Assembly (NCBI RefSeq): GCF_001570865.1
Contig: NZ_BCSM01000001.1
Location: 124,001-188,000, forward strand
Direction of reading: 5' to 3'
From: Rothia kristinae NBRC 15354
GTDB taxonomy: Bacteria > Actinomycetota > Actinomycetes > Actinomycetales > Micrococcaceae
Length of the DNA: 64,000 nt
Part shown: positions 47,283-59,500 of the stretch, one piece after another
Layout of the letters: each line of letters begins with the position of its first letter
Position numbering within the stretch: the first letter of the stretch is position 1
The notes under the pieces: model-generated
Database searches by the model: none
Seen by the model: the letters and a program-made list of their open reading frames with translations, nothing else
What the model was told of the DNA's origin: nothing
Made by a program: the position numbers and the translations under genes

Positions 47283-47736
47283 GGCCGCTGACCTCGATCC
47301 CCTCCGCCGGTCCCCACGGTCCCAGGACGGGCAGGGGCGTGGCGACCGTGATCTGCAGGACGCGCTGCGCGCCGTCGGAGGTCACCGAGGCCCGCACATC
47401 CTGGGCGTATCGCTGCGGCAGGGAGGCGCTCAGGATCTCCCGGGTCCGCTCCGCGCCGTCCTGGGGAGTCCGGTCGCGCAGGGCCCCATAGCGCGCGCCC
47501 GTCGAGCTGGCGTCCTGCACTGTGTTGCGCACGTGCAGGGCGAAGCCGATCTGCAGGCAGGCCATGAACAGCAGCATCAGCACGGCGCTGACCATGACGA
47601 ACTCGGCCACGGCCGAGCCGCGCTGCGGGTCACCCGCCGCATCCGCCCCCGGCCCTCCCACACCGCGGCCTGCACGGGGCCGCTGCCCGACGCCGCGGAT
47701 CCCGCGGGAGGCGGCGCCGGGGCCGCCGCGGACCAT
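47266..47736 (-). CDS. TadE-like pseudopilin, first copy
   Basis: A 156-residue protein. An Arg/Gly-rich N-terminus is followed by QRGSAVAEFVMVSAVLMLLFMA, the TadE-type helix with Glu, then HVRNTVQDASSTGARYGAL typical of the family. The outer domain is about 90 residues. It follows the Flp-like gene by two bases. Confidence 0.75.
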   Translation of the reverse strand: MVRGGPGAASRGIRGVGQRPRAGRGVGGPGADAAGDPQRGSAVAEFVMVSAVLMLLFMACLQIGFALHVRNTVQDASSTGARYGALRDRTPQDGAERTREILSASLPQRYAQDVRASVTSDGAQRVLQITVATPLPVLGPWGPAEGIEVSGHAILP

Positions 47737-47738
47737 GC

Positions 47739-47957
47739 TCAGCCCACCTTGCTCATGGCGTTGTTGAACATGCCGGTCAGCGCGGGGATGGCGATGGCCA
47801 GCAGGGCGGCGACGAGCAGGGCGCTCATCATCGTGATCATCACCCAGCCCGGCACGTCCCCGCGGTCCCGGGATTCCCCGGGCTGGGGACGCAGCCGCAG
47901 GCTCAGCGCGTGCACGGCGGCCAGCAGGGTCAGGGTGAGGGTGCGGAGGGTTCTCAT
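47739..47957 (-). CDS. Flp-like pilin candidate
   Basis: A 72-residue protein placed where Tad loci carry the major pilin. It has a basic N-terminal 35 residues and then GDVPGWVMITMMSALLVAALLAIAIPALTGMF, one long hydrophobic segment. In classical Flp pilins the processing site is Gly followed five residues later by Glu. Here no Glu follows the Gly-Trp site. It may be processed differently, or it may be a membrane subunit rather than the fibre protein. No prepilin peptidase gene is seen in the window. Confidence 0.6.
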   Translation of the reverse strand: MRTLRTLTLTLLAAVHALSLRLRPQPGESRDRGDVPGWVMITMMSALLVAALLAIAIPALTGMFNNAMSKVG

Positions 47958-48012
47958 GATGTCGTCCTTTCCGGGACAGTCGGGTGATGGATGGGGAAGC
48001 TCTGAAGGGGTC

Positions 48013-48963
48013 TCACAGGCCGATGTCGATCGCTGCGAGACCGGGGAAGACGGCGAAGACCACGGTCAGCGGGAGGATGAGGAAGACGACGGGGGCCATC
48101 ATCGCGATCTCCTTCTTGCCGGCGACCTCCATGAGGTCGCGCTTGGCCTGATCGCGGACGTCCTGGGCCTGGGAGCGCAGCACATCGGCCAGGGGCGTGC
48201 CGCGTTCGATCGCGACGGTGATCCCGTCGACGAAGCGGGACAGGGAGGGCAGGTCGATGCGCTGGGCGAAGGCCTGCATCGCCTCGACCACACCGACCCC
48301 CGCCCGGGCGTCGGCCAGCACGCTGCGGAACTCCTCGCTGAGCTCGCCGTCCGAGCTGCGGCAGATCCGCTCCAGGGCCGCCAGCGCGGACTCCCCCGCC
48401 GTGACGGACAGGGCCATCAGCTCCGCGATGACCGGGAACTCCCCGAGCATCCGCTTCTCGCGGGCGGTGATCCGGCGGGAGAGCAGGTAATCGCGGATCA
48501 TGAACCCGCACACCGCGCACACCCCGACCAGGACGAGACCGGGCAGCGCGCCGATCACGTGGTTCGCCCACCCCAGGGCCACCAGGAGCAGCCCGACCCC
48601 CGCTGCGGCCGCGGCGCACATCAGCTGCTCTCCGCGGAACTCGACCGGGGAGATCCGCGCCCCGGCCTTGATCAGCCGCCGCTGCAGCGCTCGGGTCTCG
48701 GCCGGTCCTCCGCGCAGCAGCCGGCCCGCCGCCAGCCGCTGCACCAGGGGTCGCAGCACCCGGACGAAGGCGTTTCCCAGATCGGAGGCGTCGGGAGCCT
48801 CGCTGAGCAGGGAGGAGCGCAGGCCCGCGGAGCGCAGCTGCGGAGCGACGCGCTCCGCGAAGGTGATCCGGCGCCGCTGCGGCAGCCCGGCCCAGATCAG
48901 CCCCAGCCCCAGGGCCAGCATCAGCCCCAGCAGGATCAGCGCGGACAGCGGTGTGCTCGTCAT
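48013..48963 (-). CDS. tadC: Tad pilus inner-membrane protein TadC
   Basis: A 316-residue type II secretion F-domain protein with about four membrane helices. The F domain contains FPVIAELMALSVTAGESALAALERI and VDGITVAIERGTPLADVLRSQAQDVRDQAKR. The C-terminal helix is MAPVVFLILPLTVVFAVFPGL. With TadB it forms the platform on which the ATPase acts. It overlaps the tadB stop (ATGA). Confidence 0.88.
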   Translation of the reverse strand: MTSTPLSALILLGLMLALGLGLIWAGLPQRRRITFAERVAPQLRSAGLRSSLLSEAPDASDLGNAFVRVLRPLVQRLAAGRLLRGGPAETRALQRRLIKAGARISPVEFRGEQLMCAAAAAGVGLLLVALGWANHVIGALPGLVLVGVCAVCGFMIRDYLLSRRITAREKRMLGEFPVIAELMALSVTAGESALAALERICRSSDGELSEEFRSVLADARAGVGVVEAMQAFAQRIDLPSLSRFVDGITVAIERGTPLADVLRSQAQDVRDQAKRDLMEVAGKKEIAMMAPVVFLILPLTVVFAVFPGLAAIDIGL

Positions 48964-49817
48964 CGCAGCACCCTCCGATCCGGGGGCAGCGCTCCGATGC
49001 GGAGCATGAGGCGGTAGGCCAGCACGGAGATCCCAGCCCCGCCGAGCATCACCACGTACCCGGTCAGGGAGTTGTAGGCCTGCAGGGCGGCCGGCTGCGT
49101 GGTCATGAGCAGCAGCACGATCCAGGGGGCGGCGATGGCCAGTCGGGCGGCGTTGACCGTCCACGATTGGCGGGCCTCCAGCTCGGCCCGGGTGCGGCTG
49201 TTCTCCCGCAGGAAACCCGCCAGCGTGCCCAGGAGTCTGCCCAGATCGGTGCCGCCGACCTCGCGGGTGACGCGCAGGGCCTCGACGATGTTATCCGCGA
49301 TGGGATCCGACATCCGCTCCTTGAAGCGGTTGATGCACCCGTTGAAGTCCCCCGTCGCCCGGTAATCCGTGGCGAAGGCCGCGAACGCCGGCTTCAGCTG
49401 CTCCGGACCGCGGTACTGCAGCTGGATCATCGCCTCCGGCAGCGACAGCCCGGCCCGGATCGCGGAGCGCAGATGATCCACCACATCCGGCCAGAGCCGG
49501 CGCACCCGGGCATCGCGCTGCCGCGCCTGCCAGGCCACCAGCCCCCACGGGGCCCATGCCCCCAGCACCGCCGCGCAGGCACCCAGGGCATAGATCTGGG
49601 TCAGCGCCAGCGCGCCCAGCCCACACACCAGACAGCTTGCGGCGCACAGCCCCAGGAAGCCGCGCACCGAGACCCGATCCACCCCCGCGTGGCGCAGGGC
49701 CACGAGGATCCGGGAGGTGCGCACCGGGCGGATCCGCGTCGTCGTCGGGCGCGTCCAGCAGGCGCTCCACACCAGCAGCAGCCCGATGCCCAGCAGCAGG
49801 CCGACGGCGGCGCTCAT
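48960..49817 (-). CDS. tadB: Tad pilus inner-membrane protein TadB
   Basis: A 285-residue F-domain protein paralogous to TadC. It has an N-terminal helix, LRSAIRAGLSLPEAMIQL, IVEALRVTREVGGTDLGRLLGTLAGFLREN and closing helices. The 4-base overlap with tadA ties their translation together. Confidence 0.87.
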   Translation of the reverse strand: MSAAVGLLLGIGLLLVWSACWTRPTTTRIRPVRTSRILVALRHAGVDRVSVRGFLGLCAASCLVCGLGALALTQIYALGACAAVLGAWAPWGLVAWQARQRDARVRRLWPDVVDHLRSAIRAGLSLPEAMIQLQYRGPEQLKPAFAAFATDYRATGDFNGCINRFKERMSDPIADNIVEALRVTREVGGTDLGRLLGTLAGFLRENSRTRAELEARQSWTVNAARLAIAAPWIVLLLMTTQPAALQAYNSLTGYVVMLGGAGISVLAYRLMLRIGALPPDRRVLR

Positions 49818-51109
49818 CGGGCCGCCTCCTCGGACAGATCCGCCGCGGGCAGCAGTCCCTCCGTGCCGATCCCGCGGGTCTCGAACTTCAGGGAGCTGGG
49901 CACCTCGGCGGCGGTGCACACCAGCTCCGCGGCCATCCCGCCGATCCTGCGGAACATCGGCGAGGTCTCGATGACGCCGTTCTCCACCCGCTGCCCGATC
50001 GCCAGGATCTCCTGGACCCGTCGGGTCCCACCCGGTTCCCGCCCGCAGTGCACGACGAGATCGAAGCAGGAGGCGACGGTGGGCACCACGAACTGGCTGC
50101 TGATGTTCTCCCCGGCCAGCAGGGGCAGGGTGCAGATCTTGGTCACCGCGTCCCGGGCGGAGTTCGCGTGGATCGTGCACAGCCCCGGCAGCCCCGAGTT
50201 CAAGGCGATGAGCATGTCCAGGGCCTCCGCCTCGCGCACCTCCCCCACGATCAGCCGGTCCGGGCGCATCCGCAGCGCCTCCTTGACCAGACGCCGCAGG
50301 GGGATCTCCCCGTGGCCCTCCAGATTGGGCTGGCGACACTGCATGTTCACGACGTCGCGCAGCGGGACCTTCAGCTCGAAGATCTCCTCCACCGTGACCA
50401 CCCGCTCCCGGGCGCCGATGCTGGCCGTGAGGCAGTTGAGCATGGTCGTCTTCCCGGCCTGAGTCGCCCCGGAGACCAGGATGTTCAGCCCCGCCCGCAC
50501 CGCCGCGTCCAGGAAGCGGGCGGCCTCCGGAGACAGGGAGCCCAGGCCCACCAGATCCTGCAGCCGGCGGGCGCGGGCCACGAACTTGCGGATGTTCACG
50601 GACCAGTGCGTGCGGGTGATGTCCGGGATGGCCACGTGCAGCCGGGAGCCGTCCGGCAGGGAGGCGTCCACGAAGGGGCTGGACAGGTCCAGGCGCCGTC
50701 CCGAGCTGTTGAGCATCCGCTCCACCAGGTGCCGGATGCCCTCCGGGCTCAGCTGCATCCCGGTCAGCTGCGAATCCCCACCCCGGGAGACGAAGACCGA
50801 ATCCGGCGCGTTGATCCAGATCTCCTCGACCGTCGGGTCATCCAGGTAGGGCTGCAGCGGCCCGAACCCCGTGATCGCGTCGTTGAGCCGGCGCTGGGCC
50901 TCCTCCGCCTCGCCCAGCGGCGGCAAGGTGCTCATCGCCGCCTTCTCCTCGTACTCGCGCACGGCCGTGCGGATCAGCTCCCGCACCCGCTCGGCGTCGC
51001 CGAGGGGATCCAGCCCCTGACGGCGCACCATCTCCCGGACATCGGCCTCGACGAGGCCCAGGGCCTCACCCGAGCCCCGGCTCTGAGCTCTGACGGCGGC
51101 AGCGACCAT
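49814..51109 (-). CDS. tadA: Tad/CpaF-type secretion ATPase TadA
   Basis: A 431-residue hexameric ATPase powering pilus assembly. The N-terminal domain holds GFGPLQPYLDDPTVEEIWIN. Walker A is GATQAGKTT at residues 214-222, the Asp box and Walker B-type RLIVGEVR follow, and the conserved His lies in GLCTIHANS. It heads the operon, followed by tadB and tadC with 4-base overlaps. A promoter is suggested at 51148-51175. The start ATG has GGGGGAGG upstream. Confidence 0.93.
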   Translation of the reverse strand: MVAAAVRAQSRGSGEALGLVEADVREMVRRQGLDPLGDAERVRELIRTAVREYEEKAAMSTLPPLGEAEEAQRRLNDAITGFGPLQPYLDDPTVEEIWINAPDSVFVSRGGDSQLTGMQLSPEGIRHLVERMLNSSGRRLDLSSPFVDASLPDGSRLHVAIPDITRTHWSVNIRKFVARARRLQDLVGLGSLSPEAARFLDAAVRAGLNILVSGATQAGKTTMLNCLTASIGARERVVTVEEIFELKVPLRDVVNMQCRQPNLEGHGEIPLRRLVKEALRMRPDRLIVGEVREAEALDMLIALNSGLPGLCTIHANSARDAVTKICTLPLLAGENISSQFVVPTVASCFDLVVHCGREPGGTRRVQEILAIGQRVENGVIETSPMFRRIGGMAAELVCTAAEVPSSLKFETRGIGTEGLLPAADLSEEAAR

Positions 51110-51147
51110 GACCTCCCCCTTGTGTCGCCTGGATCACTTGTAGAGAG

Positions 51148-51175
51148 AAGATACAGGAGATCCGCCGACATTCAA
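51148..51175 (-). promoter_or_regulatory. Sigma-70-type promoter of the Tad operon
   Basis: On the minus strand TTGAAT (51175-51170), 16 bases, then TATCTT (51153-51148). It lies about 40 bases before the tadA ATG in a locally AT-richer stretch. Confidence 0.5.
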
Positions 51176-51234
51176 GGGGCCGGTCTCATACCTGTGGACA
51201 GTGATCCGGGCTCGACCTCCCCCGTGAGACGGCA

Positions 51235-51273
51235 TCGGGCCCGGCCCCTCCAGCGGGAAGGGGCCGGGCCCGA
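51235..51273 (-). terminator. Terminator of the galactan operon
   Basis: A perfect 15-bp stem (TCGGGCCCGGCCCCT with its complement) and a 9-base loop, 34 bases after the stop of the ABC ATPase gene. It separates the galactan and Tad operons. Confidence 0.8.
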
Positions 51274-51306
51274 GAGGCCGTGGCGGCAGCGAAAGGCGCG
51301 GGAGGA

Positions 51307-52095
51307 TCAGCCGCGCAGGTGCTTCACCGCCTCCTCGATGGCGCCGTCCTTGACCACGTGGCCTTTCTCCAGGACCACGCCGCGCTCGCACAGCCGGGAG
51401 ACCATGTCCAGGTCGTGGGAGACCACCACCAGCGTCTTCCCCCGCTCGGAGAGCTCCTTGATCTTGCGGATGCACTTCTTCTGGAAGGGCTCATCGCCCA
51501 CCGCGAGGATCTCATCCACCAGGAAGATCTCCGGATCCGTGTGCACCGCGACCGCGAAGGCCAGGCGCAGGTACATGCCGGAGGAGTAGAACTTCACCTC
51601 GGTGTCGATGAAGTCCGCGATCTCGGAGAACTCCACGATCGAGTCGAAGTTCGCGTCGATCTCCTCCTTGGTCATCCCGAGGATCGCCCCGTTCAGGTAC
51701 ACGTTGTCCCGCCCGGTCAGGTCCGGATGGAATCCGGCGCCTACCTCGATCAGCCCCGCGATGCGCCCGCGGGTGCGGATGTCCCCCTCATCGGGATGCA
51801 TGACCCCGGAGATCAGCTTCAGCAGGGTGGATTTCCCGGAGCCGTTCAGGCCCAGCAGCGCGACCCGCTCCCCCTGGTGGATCTCCAGGGAGACCCCGTC
51901 CAGGGCGCGGAACTTCTCCGAGAGGTCCCCCTTGCGGCCCTTGATCAGCCACACGAAGGCCTCCTTCATCGACCGGGTGTGGCGCAGCACGAACTTCTTG
52001 ACCACGTGCTCGATGCGGATGACCACCGGCTCGGTGGAGGGGGAATAGGGCTCCCGGGGCGCGGACAGCTCCGGGTCGTCGTCGATCCAAGACAC
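51307..52095 (-). CDS. ABC transporter ATPase for polysaccharide export (Wzt/RfbE type)
   Basis: A 262-residue ATPase of the TagH/Wzt/RfbE group. Walker A is GLNGSGKST, then LIEVGAGFHPDLTGRDNVYLNG typical of glycan exporters. The signature motif reads KFYSSGMYLRLAFA, Walker B is EIFLVDEILAVGD, and the switch region is VVVSHD. It lacks the C-terminal carbohydrate-binding domain of longer Wzt proteins, as the mycobacterial galactan exporter ATPase does. It follows its permease by six bases. GTG start. Confidence 0.9.
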   Translation of the reverse strand: MSWIDDDPELSAPREPYSPSTEPVVIRIEHVVKKFVLRHTRSMKEAFVWLIKGRKGDLSEKFRALDGVSLEIHQGERVALLGLNGSGKSTLLKLISGVMHPDEGDIRTRGRIAGLIEVGAGFHPDLTGRDNVYLNGAILGMTKEEIDANFDSIVEFSEIADFIDTEVKFYSSGMYLRLAFAVAVHTDPEIFLVDEILAVGDEPFQKKCIRKIKELSERGKTLVVVSHDLDMVSRLCERGVVLEKGHVVKDGAIEEAVKHLRG

Positions 52096-52101
52096 AGCGA
52101 A

Positions 52102-52973
52102 TCAGAGCTCCTGGGCGAAGTTGCCCTCGAAGGCCCGGAAGAGCAGGTCCCCCAGGAACACGAAGGCGAAGGCGATCACGAAGGCCACCGGCGTCCAGAC
52201 GCTGAGCAGGTGCGGATACACGTACCACGACGCCGGATCCGGCCCGTGCAGGGTCGCGCTCCAGAAGGCGTAGTGGAACAGCTCCACCGAGATCGTGATC
52301 GGGTTGACCATGTACAGGTGCAGCAGCCAGGCGCTGGCCTTCTCCTGGACCATCGTCCAGGAGTACATGATCGGGGACAGCCAGGTCAGCATCATCACCA
52401 GCAGATCCACGATGTTCTCCGAATCCCGGAAGAACACGTTGGCCACCCCGAAGATCAGCCCCAGCCCGTAGGAGAACACGGAGATCAGCACGATGCCGGC
52501 CAGCGCCGCGCCGATCTGCTTGGGGCCCGGGTGCCAGCCCACCGCGAAGCAGGCGATGAGCAGGACCAGCAGCTGCGGGACGAAGTGGATCAGCCCCACC
52601 CAGATGGTGGAGACCGAGAACAGCTCCCGCGGCAGGTAGATCTTCTTGATCAGCGCCCCGTTGCCCACGAAGCAGCGCGCCCCGTTGCCGAAGGCCTCAC
52701 CGAAGAAGTTGATGAGGATGATCCCGGAGAACAGGTAGACGGCGTAGTTCTCCAGTCCCTTGTTCAGGCCCAGGAACACCCCCAGCGCCAGGTAGAACAC
52801 CAGGAACTGGACCCCGGGCTTGATGTAGGACCACACGATCCCCAGCACCGAGCCGCGATAGCGGACCTGGATCTCCTTGTCCACCAGGAGCTTGAGCAGG
52901 AATCTGTTCTTGAACACGTCCATCAGCCCCCGGCCGCGGCCGGGGGTCTGGAACTCGCGCGCGCTGATCTCGG

Positions 52974-52977
<4 letters not shown>
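52102..52977 (-). CDS. ABC-2 permease for polysaccharide export (Wzm type)
   Basis: A 291-residue membrane protein with about six helices. The N-terminal NRFLLKLLVDKEIQVRYRGSVLGIVWSYIKP matches the ABC-2 polysaccharide-exporter start. Together with the ATPase it should carry a lipid-linked glycan across the membrane. Start ATG overlaps the galactofuranosyltransferase stop (ATGA), so export and synthesis genes are coupled. Confidence 0.9.
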
Positions 52978-56531
<3,554 letters not shown>

Positions 56532-59500
56532 ATGCAGCTGCATCTGACGACCTTCGATCCCGTCTCCGCCCGCTCGGTGCGCCTGCGGGTGCAGGCCCCG
56601 CCCGCCTGCTCGGGCGCCGCGCTGGCCGAGGCCCTCGACGCCCATTTCGGCACGACCGGGGACTGGTCGGCCGACGGACGGATGCTGCGGCACCTGCAGG
56701 TGGGGACGGAGCCGCTGGTGGACGGGGCCGTGGTGACCCGCGGCCCGGCCGAGACCCTCCCGGGGGACGGACTGCTGGCGGTGGTCACGGAGGGCCCGGC
56801 CACGGGGGCCCACGCGACGCTGAGACGCGGCGTCCTGGAGATCGGCAAGGACGCCGCCCGGCTGTGCCTCGAGGACCCCTCGCTGCGTCCCGTGGAGGGC
56901 AGGCTGCGGGTGGATCCGGACGGTGTGGCCTGGGAGGACGCCGACGGCCGACGCCGCGTCCTGACCCCGAAGGACTCCTGCCCGATCGGCCGCTCCCGCC
57001 TCACGCTGACGGATCCCCGCGCGCCCGCTCCCCAGCGCACCCGCCGGGGCCCGATGCCGGTGCGCCCGGTCGAGCTACACCCGCCCGGCTCCGGATGGCG
57101 CACCCTCGCCGTGACGATGGCCCTCCCCCTGCTGATCGGGGGTCTCATGGCGTGGCTGCTGGACCTGTGGATAATCCTGATCTTCTGCGTGATGAGCTCC
57201 GCCATGGCCGCGGCGCACTGGCTGAGCCGGGGCAGCTCGACGGCGAAGAACCGACGTCTGTTGGAGCGGGCGTGCGCACGGGACCTCGGCGACTGCGCCG
57301 CGGCCGCCCCGCCGTGGGGCGCCCGCCTGTTGCCGGGCGTCCCGGCACAGCCGCCCGAGGAGGGTCCTCCCTGGGTGCGCTGGGGTCGCGGGCGCCGCGC
57401 CGCGCACCTGCGCCCCGAGGGACAGCGCCACCAGCAGGTGCCCCTGATGGAGGCCGTGCCCATCCTCTCCCGCCTGGACCGACCTCACGTGCTGCTGGGC
57501 CCGCCGGCGGTGCAGGACGCCCTGATCGCGCAGATCCTGCTGGCCGGCTGGGAGATCCAGATCCGCACGCGCCACCCGATGCCCTCCTCCCACCCGCTGC
57601 TGCGGTGGAGCGCGCACCCCGGCGTCGCGGTGGTCCACGCCGAGGCCCCCGAGCCGTCGAGCCCCCGGACGGTCCTGGTCCTCCTGGAGGCGGCCCCGGC
57701 CCCGAGCACGGCGCTGCCGCGCGTGCGCATCGCCGACCCGGCCCGCGGGGTCAGGCTGCCTCCGGAGCCCGAGGCCATCACCGTGCGCCAGGAGGAGGCC
57801 GGGCTGCGACTGAGCGGACCCGAGGCCGCGGCGGAGAGCCTGCCCGGGCTGCTCGGGGAGCACCCCGTCCTGTGTACCCGCCCCGATGGCCTGGCCCGCA
57901 GCGCCCGAGCCGAGCTGATCCGGCGAGCCCGCGGGCGAGGACTGGCGGGATCCGAAGGCTCGGCGCTGCTGTCCGCGCGGGAGGACCTGTGCCTGGAGGC
58001 CACCGCCGACCGGTGGCAGAGGAACCTGGACAGCTGGGCACTGGTGGCCGAGCTGGGCCGACGCACCGATGCGGCGCCCGGGGATGATCCTGCCCTGCGG
58101 GTGGATCTGAACGAGCACGGCCCGCACTGCGTGATCGCCGGCACCACCGGCTCCGGGAAATCCGAGTTCTTCCGGGCCCTGCTGGCCGGTCTCGCCCTGC
58201 GCTACAGCCCCGAGCGGCTGAGCATGGTCCTCATCGACTTCAAGGGCGGGGCCAGCTTCGGGGAGCTGGCCCGCCTGCCCCACGTGCACGGCCTGCTGAC
58301 CGATCTGGAGGAGGCCACCGTGACCCGGGACCTGACCTACCTGCGCGCGGAGCTGCGCCGCCGCGAGCAGCTGTTCCGGGAACTCGGGGTCGGGTCCTGG
58401 ATGGAGTTCGTGCGCGGTCCCGCGCACCGGGATCTGAGCGAGCCGCTGCCGGAGCTGCTGATCTGCGTGGACGAGTTCCGCATGCTCGTGGAATCCCTGC
58501 CGGAGGCGATGCAGCAGCTGCTGCGCATCGCGACCGTGGGTCGCTCCCTGGGGGTGCATCTGGTCATGTCCACCCAGCGCCCGCAGGGGGCGATCTCCGC
58601 GGACATCCGGGCCAACGTCGGCATCGACGTGTGCCTGCGCGTGGCCTCGGAGGCGGATTCGATGAACGTCATCGGCTCCGGGGAGGCCGCGCGCATCCCG
58701 AGCACCCGGCCGGGTGCCGGATTCCTGCGCGCCGACGGCGCGCTCTCCGCCTTCACCAGCCTGTTCGTCGATGCCTTCCCGCGGCGCCGTCTGGACACCG
58801 GCCTGCGGATCCTGCCCGAGCAGATCCTCGAGCCGGCGCAGCCGGAGTCCCCGGGCCGCGGAGAGCCGGGGACGGGTCTGCGCGAGGACATCCGGCGGCT
58901 GCGCCGGCTGCATCCCGGCACACCCCCGGTGGTGCCTCCCGCGCTGGGCGAGATCCAGCTACCCCCGGATCCCGACGGCGGGCTGGCCCTGGGCCCGGCC
59001 GAGGTGCCCTCCCTCGGGTGGCAGGGCCATCTGTCCTGGCGGCCCGAGCGCCACGGACCGATCGACGTGCGCGCCGGCCTGCCGGAGCAGCGTCGGTGGA
59101 TCCAGCACCTCGTGGATGAGGCGCGGGCCAGCGGCCTCCCGGTCTACGCGCTGGTCGCGGATCGCTCGGCGCTCGAGGATCTCGTGCGGGCTCAAGCGCA
59201 GGGCCTGGATCTGCGCGGGCTGGCCGGTGCCCCGCATCGGGAGTTCAGCGCCGAGCTGATCACCGGGCTGCTGGCCGTGCTGCGTCGGAACCAGCAGGAG
59301 GCCGGGCCCCTGCCCCCGGCCCTGCTGATCGTGCAGGGCACGGAGAAGATCGTCGAGGACCTGGCCCGCTCGGGGGCGGCCCCGGAGGCGGCGGTGGAGG
59401 AGCTGCTGGCCCTGGCGGGTCGGTCCTGGCACCTCTGCCTGCTCGGCGCCAAGGCTCCTCCGCGCACCCTGCAGGGGCTGTGCCCCAATCGGGTACACCT

